Source: Heliocidaris tuberculata
Lineage: Eukaryota > Echinodermata > Echinoidea > Camarodonta > Echinometridae
Reading direction: 5' to 3'
NCBI GenBank assembly: GCA_025618425.1
Contig: CM046836.1
Span: forward strand, 18,618,743 to 18,682,742
Length of the DNA stretch: 64,000 nucleotides
The position numbers and the translations under genes are program-made. Numbering within the stretch: the first letter of the stretch is position 1; every line of letters begins with the position of its first letter. A model generated the notes under the pieces. It was not told the origin of the DNA, did no database searches, and saw only the letters and a list, made by a program, of their open reading frames with translations. Below, in pieces: positions 36,367 through 48,619 of this stretch.

Positions 36367-38454
36367 CCTCTCTGCTTAACAACTACCTGACTTAAAATAA
36401 ACTATTCTTAAGCAGAGCAATAGATCAATAATTTTGATATAGAGCAATTGCATCAACAGGCTAGTGCAAAAATCACTCAAGTACGAAGCTAAAAAAAAGG
36501 GCACTGATGACAATGCTCTCATAAAATTACTCGATAAGATTCACAATTTACCTTACTGCAGACACAGATCACAATCTCATTACCCAGCAATAAAGCTTAT
36601 GTATGCCCCCAATCAGGTGATAATTGGTGTAATTTATACTTACTTTAATCAATATAAAAACTCTCCAGATTAATTATATCCCAATCAGTCTCAAAGAAAC
36701 ACGCTTTACAACTCCAGCTTCAGTATCATATACGCAACTGTCTCTTTCTGGAAATGCTTCTCGTTCGTGCGGATCCTTCAGTGATGATAGGCTGTGATAT
36801 ATTTAAACCCTTTTCTACAGCCCCTAATGAACAAATAACAGTAGGCTCCCGCAAACAGACATGCCAAAGATTAAACACAAGCACCCCACTAAGTACACAC
36901 TCCAATCATCTTAAATTGCAGGACAAACTCTGTGATGGGGGTAGACCTTAGCTGTGATACTGCCCTCTGTCATGATAATCTGACAAGATTTGTTGGAATT
37001 AAAAACAATTATTAGATCATTTATATGCCATTTGATCTCTTCTAAAACAAGATATTTAGCATTACTAAACAATCAAGCTAAAAATAGTGAATGACCTTGA
37101 ATGGGATTCAGAGGGAGTAGTCTGATAGTCCAACGGGTGGTTGTTGAGAAATGTTATAAATTTTATCTCACAATTTTTTCCATTTCTTAATCATTTTACC
37201 ATAATTGAAAAGACACAAGAATGTAATATTTAGAAAAGTTTGTATTTATTCATGTGAACTCTTTTTTTTCTTCATTTCAGTATCAATCAATTTTGTTCAC
37301 ATCAGGGCAATTCAGCTGAACCAGAATGACACTAAAACAAAAATCACTGAACATAAAGGTTTGATTATATGGAAGAGTAAAGATTTTACCTGGATTATAG
37401 GCCTATATACCTACATGCATGGGCTCATAACACAAAGCTTAGCAATTGATCCTATAAAGGATTTTCATGACCGATTGCATTGATCACTATGTGCAATCAA
37501 TCGCAATCAATTGTATAATTAATCGCTCAGCAAAATATGTAATGGGGCCTAAAATTCATCTGCCATAAGGTATCAATATGAAATCACATCAAGCAACAAT
37601 CTACACATGTAGCAAAGTGTCTATTTGTGAAATGTTAATGTTTCCAGATAGCCTGATCAAGTGAATGAGCATATAGAGGGCGCAAATCTGAACCCAAATT
37701 TATCACCTTAAGTTCCCAAATTTAACATTTCTGTGCAACTTTCTATTGCTGAAAGATTATACATTAAATCATGTTTGTTTGCTTGAGTAAGAGATCAAAT
37801 GATATGACGAAACTTAAGGTACATGTAAGGTAGAGGGTGCCAGGGTTGGCAAAAATCAAGATTTTTTAAATATTTTTTTTCAAATTGGATTGATAAGATT
37901 TAAATCCATTTTTTTTTCTAGTTCTAGCTCCCATATAAAAGAGCAGGTTGTTTTTGTAGATGTAATATCAAATATTATTCATACAAAAACTCTCATTTGG
38001 ATGAATTTTTTAGCCCCCAAAAATTAAAATATCAAACATTGATTTTGGGGTGATTTTTTTTTTGTTGCATCACCAAAATCAACAACAGACTTTCTCATGT
38101 ATTTCTTTGGAAAAATCAAGGTGATTTACATATAAATTGCAATTTAAATCAAGTTCATTTAAATTGTGCCAACCCTACACAGTGTAGTTGTACATAAACA
38201 TGTATGTCAATGTGAGGTTCATGAACATTCAAACTTTCAACATTTATATCTCTTTCCAAGCGTTTCCAAGCTTTTAAGTTTTAACAGTATTTTGGGAATT
38301 TAACAGAATATTCTCAACTTGAGTTTGTTACCATATTTAGTGAACAGAAAGCAGGCAACAGTGCAAGTGCACTCAAACAAATGGCTGGCAGACATATCCC
38401 AGCACTGTTATGTTTTTTTTTTTACCAGCCTGTGACTATGTATGCTTTGATAAG

Positions 38455-38625
38455 CAGGGGTCACAAAATCCCCTAAAAGAAACCCAGGTTCAATACTGAG
38501 TCACGTCTTTCAGATGGTGACATTAAAGGTCGGTCCCTACTCCCTAGACGTAAATAATCATATGTGATTGATACATGTCTGTAAAAACCCAATTACACAC
38601 ACTCACACACACACCCACACACGGT
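38455..38625 (+). repeat. SINE-like remnant with (CA)n tail
   Basis: Contains CACGTCTTTCAGATGGTGAC and GACGTAAATAATCATATGTG, then a CA-rich tail. This is the look of the 3' body of a tRNA-type SINE in which 'gtcttcggatgg-gac-ttaaa' is recurrent. The tRNA-like head is not seen. Family call is from memory of similar sequences. Confidence 0.4.
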
Positions 38626-39924
38626 CACAAAGAGATCACATTGAATATTCACATGTATAAGATTATCTTCTACATTATCTTCACATTTTCCACCTTCCCT
38701 TCTGGTGGGTTTTTTTTTCCTCCGGGGGGGGGGGGGGGGGGGGGGGGTGATGCATGGGGTCAGGGACAACCACATCATTATATACCCTAGATTCCTGTCT
38801 AGTATATACACAATGATTACTTATTATGATTTACCATATTTACAACACTGTCTAGTATACACACATATTATGATTACTTACAATGATTTACCATATTTAC
38901 AACTGGTATATAGTAAATCTATCATTTTTTTTCTCTCTTTGAAAATACAAACAAGTCATATAGATTGAAGTGATTTTTCAAGGATGGGGGAGGGGGGGGG
39001 GGTCAGTCTTCATGGTGAACACCTCCCATCCCATTTCCTCATCTCATTTGACATCAGTCAGATCTTTTTTTGAAAGTTTACAGTAACCTAGGGGTCTATT
39101 CCCACTTCTCTTTTTCTTCCAAACTTCTTTTTTTTGGGGGGGGGGGGGGGTGTGGCAATGTGGACATTTAAGGTGGATTAACCCCATGACACCCTTGCTC
39201 CATATCTAGTATGCATGTATGTTTGGATGCCAAATCAATAGTGTAATATCATTTATGTTTCCTTTGGTAACAAAACAAAACGCACTACCACTCAGTTAAG
39301 CACAAAAACCAATTCGTTTTCTTCTCCATCACCAGTACTCAGTAGCACAACAGGAAAACACACACATGGGACCAGAATTTCAGAATCTGACTCATCTGGT
39401 CATGTCCGAAAAATCCACGCAATCTTTTTTTCCTTAAAGTTAACCCAATCAATTTGAATTGCAGCAACATAGCTACATTTCTAGTAATGTATAATATATA
39501 ATATGGAGAGACAGACTCACCTATTTCACATATTATTTTGCTTCCTTTGTTGCTCAGGCCATCCCCGTAAGCACCCACTATACTATTCACTGCATATATA
39601 TATGCGTATATCTTTACGTATATGTACACATACGTACGTGAGTCGAGTATCGAGTCTGCCGCCTTAGGCCTTGTCTGTGGAGTGGAACGTATACTGTGTG
39701 TGTGAATGAGTTTCACGACTGATTTCGAGCAACAGGTGTATTTGTACATCACACACCACACAGCAATTCATTTACATCTACGTTAGACGAACTCGATCTA
39801 CATCTACATGTATTTCAATAGCAAAACACGTTGAGAAAACTATACATACAGAATCGTCGCTGTTATTAAAAAGTGATATAAAACATTATCAGAGAACTCA
39901 CAGTATGATCCAGCATTCTCTGAT

Positions 39925-39963
<39 letters not shown>

Positions 39964-40082
39964 GGGGGATGGGGGGCCGGGGGAGGGGGATGGGGAGGGG
40001 GAAGGCAAGTTTCTGTCCGAATATGTGACAAGCAATAATGATAATAATAATGAAAATAATAATAATAATATTAATGATAATG

Positions 40083-40120
<38 letters not shown>

Positions 40121-40288
40121 AATAATACTTGTAATAATAACAGTAATGATAATAATAATGATGATAATGATAATTATAATACTGATAATTATATTGATAA
40201 TGATGAAGATAATACTACTACTAATAATAATTATGATAATGATAATAATATTATTATTATTATTATTATTAATAATAATAATAATAAC

Positions 40289-40320
<32 letters not shown>

Positions 40321-40345
40321 TAATAGTGATAATAATGATAACAAA
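39925..40345. repeat. 38-base G run followed by (AAT)n tract
   Basis: 39925-39962 is uninterrupted G, followed by GGGGGA-type repeats to about 40005 and then about 310 bp of TAATAA/GATAAT. The G run could form G-quadruplexes and may be mis-sized in the assembly. Open frames here (poly-Gly, poly-Asn, poly-Ile) are artefacts. Confidence 0.95.
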
Positions 40346-41589
40346 GGCTATCAATTTTGATAAGTTTATAGGCCAATTAAAAGCCATGAATATTTCTAAA
40401 AAGTCTATAAAAAAGCAAGGAGAAAAGTAGAAGAAAATCACGATGTGTGTGTCAGAAAACCTATTATTTCAACGCGCCTTCCACAACTCACTTAGGTTTG
40501 AGAGGTTTTCTCTCCTTTCTTTTCTTTCTTTCTTTTTTTTCTTCCTCTTCTTCTTTGTTTCTTTTTGCATGTTGGGTTAATAATGCTAATAATCATAAAA
40601 TGATATTGAATGGAGTGAAGTTGGAATTAATTTAAATTCAGGCTATGCATTTCCTTTCCACCTGCTTCCTCTTAAGAGGATTATCCATTATCCTTATTCA
40701 TGGTATATGCCGACAGTGGCATATTTGAACCTTGGCGTCGGGGAGGGGGGGGGGGGAGGGCAAAACATCCAACCCAGTGGTGATCTATAGAAATTCACTT
40801 TTGGGGGGGGGGCCCTAATTTGCATGGGTTGGCGGGGGCAGGGGCAGCAGACGTTCCATTTCCCCCATTTCTTTTATTTTGCAAATTTTATCATTTTGAT
40901 TTCGATATAATATTATTTGTTCAGCATTAAAATGTCTTTATAGTTAGAAAGGAATTTTATTAATTCATACATAGTTATCTCTGTGAGCGAGCGAGCGAGC
41001 AACAATTTTGGTGGTCACTTTTCCTTTTGAATTACAGATTTCGTATGTAGCCCGGATCAATGTTTCTTCACATGCGCTTAACTTCATATTCGCGCATTCA
41101 AAAATCAGTATTCGTTTATTAAAATATTGTTCCTGACATAAAGAAAAGGGGTTACGGTTCTGTTTGTTTTGGTGGTATTAAAGTTCTATCAAGGTTTTGT
41201 CTGAAGGAAAGAAACATGTAAAGTTTAATTAAGAAAAAAGTTTTACACTTGTCAATTGTTTGTGTGTAGACCATTTTGGTCTCTGTTTATACTCTCTATA
41301 TCATCCTCACGTTGTTTTGGTTTTTTTTAATGATATCGATACTTTTTTCATGTATGAATAAAATATTAAAGCTATTTGATTTGTTTAATACCAGCATGAA
41401 ATCCATTTTCTACCATCCTGCATAAGGTGGCTTTTACATGAAATTGAACTACATACTAATAATATTTTGGTCTCATTGAAAACAGATACGAGTAAATTGT
41501 GTTTATTGATGTGCAATTCCTTTATATAAATCAAAGTGCAAACATTTACTCAACTTAAGACGTTCCCCTGACACTTTTTAACATAACTC

Positions 41590-41812
41590 AATATATTTAT
41601 AGTGAAATTCGTTCATTCACGAAGCAAAGTAGGCTATGCAATTTCTTTTAAAAATATTAGTCATTGTTCTTGTGCCTTTTCAAGTATGTCGATTGCTTTA
41701 TCACGTTTCTCCTCTTCTGTAATGATTATGTATTTTACATATATTTATCATAAGCAAAGCAAATTTCCATTGATTGATAATAAAGGCATTGAATGAATTG
41801 AATGAATGTAAA
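41590..41812 (+). mobile_element. LINE 3' end remnant
   Basis: Ends in TTGATTGATAATAAAGGCAT followed by TGAATGAAT repeats, the usual 3' tail of CR1-type LINEs in this window (compare 43,430-44,050 and 60,915-61,072). No coding segment was recognised. Confidence 0.45.
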
Positions 41813-42049
41813 TAAGTTTGCACACTTGCTTAGCTTCGTGAATTCCTTTTCCCAGCATTTCCCTTTTTTATCAATTTTTTTTCCTCCTTGTCTTAACAGT
41901 TTCTCCCCCTCCCCTCTCTTTCATTCTCTCTCCCTCTATATTACGTTCATTTTTCTTTCATCATCTCTGTCTAATAATGTCTCATACATCTTCCGACAAC
42001 ACGTCCGCTTTTCGTTGTAATCATATTTTTACTCTCCAGAGTCCAGACT

Positions 42050-42420
42050 GCATATCCATATAATTATATTCACTAATCCGTCATCTCGACGCGAAATTGG
42101 CGTTTCATTTCGAGTGGGACACGCCCGCGGGATGCGACTCCTAACTTGTCAGGAAATAGATTGCGACGGGTAGTAGGCAATGCTCCTCAACTGAAGGACT
42201 TGCTTACGTTATTCGTTATTCCACCGGTACCGTGGCCGCCCGTCGGGATACTAATGGGCTTGTAAACCCGCAAATGGCATCTCTGCCTCATGTTACATAA
42301 ACTTGTGCACACGTGCCGCCATGAAGACTCATAGACGATCGATTAACGCGTTGCACTGCGAAAAAAAAAAGAAAAGATTTTTCTGTGCGCGCGAACTTCA
42401 TTATCCAACGTGTGTCTCTG
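42050..42420. promoter_or_regulatory. CpG-rich block upstream of a plus-strand gene
   Basis: A local cluster of CG dinucleotides (CCGTGGCCGCCCGTCGGG, CACGCCCGCGGGATGCG, GATCGATTAACGCG) in otherwise CpG-poor spacer. It lies 0.4-0.7 kb upstream of the likely 5'UTR exon at about 42,780. It could be a promoter-proximal element, but no core promoter motif was identified. Confidence 0.35.
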
Positions 42421-42779
42421 TGGGACCTTGTACTTGCCTTTTTTTAGTGCGTCAAATTGAATCCTCCTTCGGTGTTTCTTGAAATCTTATCATATTTTCT
42501 TGTCTTATTTTGTCTCAGGAGTACATCGGATTACATGACAAATATTCATGTTAAATGTCATGGACAGTGCTGTAAATATATTTAAGCAGAAGCAGTGAAA
42601 GCATATGCATTGTGACTGTGTGAGCGTATTCCTTGCTGGTGTGATTTTACAAACTCCGACGTTTCTTCTTCACTTCGCAAAATTGAACTCATTCCTTTTC
42701 ATTCGGTTTTTTAGACATACATATTCACTGTAACGGAATAACTTAGTGATCACTGTGAAATAAACATTCTGAATGATCA

Positions 42780-42873
42780 TAGAACCGAATAGGGAATAAA
42801 GCCGACATCACTTTGGATCAGAGTTTTAGATACATCATAAAAACCAGCTTGAGTCATCAAGTTCAAAACAACT
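42780..42873 (+). other. Possible 5'UTR exon of the plus-strand gene
   Basis: A sequence ending AAACAACTAG followed by GTAAGCAC, an excellent donor, about 210 bp before an acceptor (CTTCAACAG) at 43084. The two would join to place the ATG at 43115. The 5' boundary is a guess. Confidence 0.3.
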
Positions 42874-43084
42874 AGGTAAGCACTATGTTTTTTAATTGTC
42901 CATATAAGGAAATCCGTCTTGTTTACATACATTATAAGCTGAAATTCAACAAAAGTAGAGATAGATACATGATAATATATAACATTATTATGAACGTATA
43001 ATTGTACGTAAATAGTTACGAGTCCTTGCCCTTACCGATTGCCACCTCCTTCCACTTGTCTGCGGGTCTTACCGTCTCGGCAAA

Positions 43085-43234
43085 TCTTCAACAGGATCGT
43101 ACGCCCTGAGCAGGATGACAGGAGGAAGTTTCGTCGGTAAGAAGATCTCAGAGGAAGACGTAGCCAGCCAAAGGAGGATCAGGACCGGGTACTTGGACCA
43201 GATACTATGCCTTAAGACTATCAAAACAAAGAAG
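43085..43234 (+). CDS. First coding exon of an unrecognised gene
   Basis: The ATG at 43115 opens a 40-codon frame, MTGGSFVGKKISEEDVASQR, RIRTGYLDQILCLKTIKTKK, ending exactly at AAG followed by GTAAGAATG, a consensus donor. The base composition is higher in GC than its surroundings and the codons look coding (many CG-containing third positions). It is divergent from the myosin gene. I do not recognise the family. The helix is basic, with no signal peptide or membrane segment. Downstream exons are not seen; they may lie beyond the right edge, with the 10 kb transposon unit inside the first intron. Confidence 0.5.
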
Positions 43235-43429
43235 GTAAGAATGATGTATAAAAATTTTCATATGTTCTATCCAGGTATACTAAAAACAAAAAAGTTAAAT
43301 CAGCATTGAAAAGGCAGTGACAACATTTTCAAAAATAATGGTAGATTTACACATTTAACATGCTAGATCCAACAGTATAATCTTTTAAGTTGCTTCGTAT
43401 TCAATATATAAATAAACTTCAACAGTGTA

Positions 43430-44052
43430 CCTTGTTAAATTGTTAAGCTTTGGAACGATCTGCCTGAACCCATGAGAAAATGTGTGTCTCTGTTAAGCTT
43501 CTCATGGAAGCTAAAAGTTTTTGCTACTAGTTATATCTATACCTGCATACAGAATGAGGGAGGAGAAAAATCATAACATTCTTATCCGCATCATTTCTGC
43601 TGGCTGGAACTGAACCGTTACAATGTCTTACTAGGTAATATTATATCTGAACCTGTTTCCAGTATCATTCTGTAAGAATACCTGTAAATATTTGCGTATT
43701 ATAATTTTCACTTATCTTGCCATTGTACTGTTATACATGCGTGCTATACAACTCCATCAATTGCTTATATGTTGCAGTTCCCTTCCTTCCTCTTCCCTCC
43801 TAGTTCCCTATCCTTTCTCTCCCTTTCTTTGCCTGTCCCTCTCTTCTTTTCTTCTATTCATATTCTACTTGTGTTCTCAGGCGTACCCGTTACAAGTGTA
43901 AGCTTACTGGGATTCGCGCCTTCTTCCTTGTATTTAAAACTATTTGATTATAAAAATGTTACTTTATATTATATTGTACTATGTGAACAAATGTTAAATG
44001 TCAGCAAAAGCGATGGAAGAAAATAAATATTAATTTGAATTGAATTGAATAA
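43430..44052 (+). mobile_element. LINE 3' fragment with (GAATT)n tail
   Basis: From 43445 the frame reads KLWNDLPEPMRKCVSLLSF, the C-terminal reverse-transcriptase motif of CR1/L2-like LINEs. About 550 bp downstream is GAAAATAAATATTAATTTG then GAATTGAATTGAAT, a microsatellite-like 3' tail. 5' truncated and degraded. Confidence 0.6.
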
Positions 44053-44189
44053 AGGCTGGCTTTAGCAAGTTAAAAGTGTTGATTTATCATTTCGAAAATG
44101 CTGTCACTCCTCGAACCTTTTCAATGCTTATTCAACATTTGAGTTAGAGTCTGTACAGCATTCCAAGAACACGGCATTCTGTTTCGAAG

Positions 44190-44465
44190 ATCCTGCTTAT
44201 TTAGTAATACAAAGAGGCAGAAGGTTCCAAAAGGTCCACGAGACCGAAAACCCTGGAGCCCGACAATATCGGTCTTGCAGGCCTTCTGCTTTTCAGAGGG
44301 TTCACAAGACTGACGGCCCACAAGACCGACATTTTAAAACAATTTTCTTTGTGCATTTCTTCGTTTTGTCGGTCTCGTATAATGGGCTGTCGGTTTTGTG
44401 GGTCGTCGCCCGTCGGCCTCATGGAAGGTTTTGAACTGTCACTCTCGTGGGCTATCGGTCTACTA
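44190..44465. repeat. Irregular repeat of AGACCGAC-type motifs
   Basis: Motifs such as CACGAGACCGA, AAGACTGACGGCCCAC, AAGACCGACATTTT appear in one orientation, then CGGTCTCGTA, GTCGGTTTTGTGGG in the other. The layout is a loose foldback. No coding gene. Confidence 0.5.
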
Positions 44466-44546
44466 GGATGTCTTTGGGTGCCTTTGAAACATTTGGTGTT
44501 GGCAATATGAACATACCACGTTCTGACTAAGTTTACACGATGGGGC

Positions 44547-45295
44547 AGTGACGTATTTAGGGATTAAATGGCGCCCGGGGTAAACAATGAAGTCCCCCCC
44601 CCCCCCCCCGAGTACCCAAACCTATCTACGTTATTGTACAAGCGAGGGAGCAAAGCATTTTCAACCCTGAAAACGCAATTTCTTGTGCATTTTATACCAA
44701 GGAATTAATCGCTATAAGAAGTTCGAATTTTGTACATTGATAAACGGTTTTCTATTCAGTCCCTTCTAAAATCGAGAGCTAACAAAAACCCTTGCGAAAT
44801 AGTCGAGGAATTTAGCAAGACGGCCGAAAGTTGAGTTTTTTTTTCTTTGAAATGATGGATTTTTGCAAATGCTATTTTATACACCTCATCCTATATTGGC
44901 GGCGCAATATTTAGCAAGAGGCTGACGAAACTTACATGATAGCTAGCAAAGCAAAGAGAATTACATCTTTATTTTAAAAATTCTGAACCCTTTAAAAATA
45001 TGCTATTAAAAAACTATATAGTGTACTGGGGGTGCGAAATTACGAGATCCTGAACCCAAATGACTATGCGAAGGAGCAAAGCGACCGAGCTTTAGAAAAT
45101 TTTTGCATTTTCTCTCAGAAATTGTATGTCTAATTCATTTACCCTGTGGATTCGGGGGCGCATAGTCATTAAAAATTTTATTTATTTTCTCCCTTATAAT
45201 TATATTTTCTTTCTCTCTTTTGCGTTTTTGCGCCCCCCCCCCTCCAAGCGCCGCCCCGGGGCACGTGCCCCCAGTCCCCCGTAGATACGCCAGTG
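44547..45295. mobile_element. hAT-like non-autonomous element
   Basis: The left end CAGTGACGTATTTAGGG pairs with the right end CCCCGTAGATACGCCAGTG. The flanks read CGATGGGG and (after CC) GGATGGGG, compatible with an imperfect 8-bp target duplication. The inside is poly-C, GC-rich blocks and AT-rich filler, without a transposase frame. CAGTG-type ends and 8-bp sites suggest hAT. Confidence 0.5.
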
Positions 45296-45959
45296 CCGGA
45301 TGGGGCTATGTGCTTACCGTAAAAATTATGCATATTATGTAAGCTTTATCGAGACATGCATGCGGTTTACCACATTCAAATCAGGCAGTTTAATAAGATA
45401 TAATATTTCTTTCTTGATAGACGTTATGGAAGTGATTACTTAAAAGAGTTCTCCTATAAAACTTAATGGTATCATAATGGTAAAAGGAAAGGTAAACTAA
45501 TCCTAGGAGACGAGGGGAGGGGACAATTAAAAATGTATAGCAAATAATGACTAGAGGCTAGTGGCCTCCCCCCCCCCCCCCCCCCCCCGGCCATAACAAG
45601 AAATCGCCGCTAATGTGTACATGTACAAGTAGTAAAGAAATATGTTAACACAATGATAGGCCTATAATTGAGTATTATATTCCCTTTCCTCTTTCATACC
45701 TAATTTCCCTCTCTATATATCTTTCTCTTTCTCTCTGCTTTTTGTCTTCCTTATACTCTCATAATTACACTGCAATGTACTGTGAATGTAAATCAGAAAA
45801 TGCATGACAATGTTGAAAATCGGGGGGGGGGGGGGAATACAGAATTTTAACTTTGTGTAGGCCTATATGCTGACGCCACAACTACTACCACCACCACCAC
45901 CACTAATACTACTACTGCTACTACTACTACTATACTACTACTACTACACTCTAAAAATT

Positions 45960-46375
45960 TTTTTAACCAACTCGGCAAAATTTTAACCAACAGTTGGTTT
46001 CCAGGTGAACCTATCAACTCTTGGTTAAAACATTAACCAACCCTAGTTGGTTAATGTTTTAACCAACTATTAGTGAAAACTTTAACTAATTATTTGCTAA
46101 AATTTTTTAACCAACTTTAGTTGGTTAAAAATTTAACCAACTATTTACTAAAATTTTAACCAATCATTTGTTAATCAACCAAGTTGGTTACAATTATAAC
46201 CAACTGTTTATTAAAATTTTAACTAATCATTTTTAACCAACCCTAGTTGGTTACAATTATAACCAACTATTTATTAAAACTTTAACCTAGTTGGTTACAA
46301 TTATAACCAACTATTTATTAAAACTTAATAAATTATTTGTTAATTTTAACCAACCATGGTTGTTGGTTAAAATAT
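45960..46375. repeat. Left subterminal palindrome array (TTAACCAAC / GTTGGTTAA)
   Basis: About 415 bp with some ten or more copies of AACCAAC or GTTGGTT, often as palindromes such as AACCAACTTTAGTTGGTT separated by TTAAAATTTTAAC filler. This is the kind of subterminal repeat that a transposase or DNA-binding protein recognises. The right end has a shorter array. Confidence 0.85.
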
Positions 46376-48619
46376 CAATCTGCACACAATTTGCACTCAG
46401 TCATGAAATAAAAAAATGAGACAGTTCTTAAGCAAAGTTCCCATTTGAATTGTGTATTTATTTTCAACTAACAGTGTAAAACTGTTCAACAGCACAAAAA
46501 GTCAAAGCTTAAATAACAAATATGCTTCACATCTGATACAGCAGACAGCATTTAAAAATAACATTTGTCTTGCTCCATGATAACGAGTAAGCACACTCGA
46601 GTAAAGTATCCATTTGCTAACAATTATTTCCTTCTTAAAAATGAAAAATGTGGCTTAATTCATATTGTTTCAATATTCTAAATAAACTTCTATCAGTTCG
46701 GTTCATTTTTTCCCCCTCCACAACAACAACAAAAACAAATGCATGTACATGTGATCAAAATCATTTAAGGCAAGTACATTAAAAAAAAAGTACATTACAA
46801 AATACAAACATAAGTTATAAGGGAATTACAATGAAATTTACATTAGTAAAGTATATCAAAACAGAATGAAAACGGAATAAATTATTATTGTGGAGGGAGC
46901 CAACAGGTAGAAGAAAAAAAAAAAAAAAAAACTTTATACATTGGCACCCAACATATAATTGAAAATAAAAATCATGCTTATAGATGATTAAAGCCTTGGT
47001 GTAACAATATTAAATATTAAATTTCATCTTTAATTAAATAATTGAATTAAAGGAAATATAAATATAAAAGTGAGCAAAAGCATACATGTATGATATAAAG
47101 ACATACATTGTAGTTTAATCTATTTCTAATTTTCTACTATTAGTTAGCCAATTTGGACCTATCTATCAGGTATTTTTTTAGATTATGTTTAAATGAAAGG
47201 AGCAACACTGAGTTTTTTAAAATTTCTTTTGGTAAAGAACTCCATAGTTTAGGGCTGGTGAATATAGAGTATTATTACCTATACAAGGCATTTTTGCTGC
47301 CAAATAAAAAGCCGTATTTTGCGCGCTACTCCGAATCCGTAACCGGAGCTGGCAATATTTGCCATATTGCCTCCTTCCGGGTTTTCCCCCATAAACGACT
47401 GCACTAAAAAAGAGGGCAACATTTTGCCATATTCCGCCCTTTCTGCTTGTCAATGCGCTTTAATTATCAAAGTGCATGTACGCGCAGTATTGTGTAATAA
47501 TTAAATATATCCATGAATTCATAAATTTTTGATAACTATTGACACAAATAATTTTTTTAAAACTTAACATGAAAGTAAGTATCAAAGAATTAGCATTTCT
47601 TACACAATTGCACCTCACTTTCAGGGAGCTTTCTGTTTCAGTAACTACTGAAATCAACTGGCTTGAGCTAGCTAGCTAGCACTTAGCATAAGTAAAAGCG
47701 CAATTAATGCATGGTGGGAAACAGAATGAAGGTAGCATCTTTTGCTTGCATGTTACAGATCAGTGCTGAAAATTGGGATCTCAGCAATTCAATATAGCTC
47801 CCTTGGGCCTAGAAATTAATTTTTTTTCTTCAGAGAATTCTCGTGGAAAAAAAAAAAATCACCCTGGTGGGAGATGATGAATAGATTACCCCCAAACACA
47901 AGAACTGAGCAATTGGACACCCTTACTATTTCTTCACTATTTTAAAGAGTATTACAAAGAAATTTCACAAGTGAATTTAATATGAACATTTGACATCCTT
48001 TCACATGTAAAATAGAATTCAAAGTTCTACCACAGATATATGAGATTACTAGACAATGGTAAATAAAGTAATCTTAAATAAAGATAATCTGTTATATCGA
48101 AATACCCAATACTTTTCATTTTAAATGCAAAATGAAATCCGTCATTGAGTTCATACGTCACAGAGCTTACTTTTAAGTCGAGGCAACATTTTAGTCACTT
48201 TGACATCTTATGGAGCTCATAGCTGTTTGAGAAGATATTTTCAAGACCTAATATTTTCAGCTTTCAAATGATACATGTATTTTCTTAGATTCAATGCATA
48301 AAATTATCTAAGAAATTTGAAAGTTGACCTTGAAAAACTCCTTTAATATCTGTACAGGTCAAATATCTTCACTAAAAATTTGTGAAAACTTGTGAAAACT
48401 TGTAAAAACTTGTGAAAGATTAAATCACAATCAATCTCATATGAGATCAAATCATAGGTCAATGCCTATTGTGCCTGAGCTACGTATACATAATAGTAGT
48501 CTTGACATCTGAACCTAGAAAATTTATATAGCCAACAGTCACAGCCCTTTGTCCTCCTTACTGAAGGAAGCAGATGGAATCCGCTTCAATCTTTTTCAGT
48601 GGTCGAGCACAAGGAAGTG
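46376..48619. other. Left interior of the TIR unit, no gene recognised
   Basis: AT-rich, with a poly(A) run near 46915 and a small GC-richer patch at 47,320-47,460 that carries two direct TTTGCCATATT motifs and CTTCCGGG. The ORFs at 47153-47407 and 47217-47453 cross this patch on opposite strands and lack support. Confidence 0.4.

Larger units (their letters stand above)
34199..42779. other. Intergenic DNA between two divergent genes
   Basis: About 8.6 kb with no convincing coding exon. It holds (CT)n at 36336-36364, a SINE-like remnant at about 38455-38625, T-G and G-run homopolymers, a 38-base G run (39925-39962), a TAA/AAT-rich tract (40030-40345) and a LINE tail near 41,770. A possible non-coding upstream exon of the myosin gene is at 39521-39600. 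The block at 35,380-35,690 is GC-richer but unrecognised. Confidence 0.6.

Noticed and set aside
39840..40441. Poly-Gly, poly-Pro, poly-Asn and poly-Ile open frames
   Set aside because: They cover the G run and the AAT tract and have no other sequence content.
47153..47453. Two overlapping open frames on opposite strands in the 10 kb unit
   Set aside because: Neither has domain similarity, good starts or splice partners; open only because of local composition.
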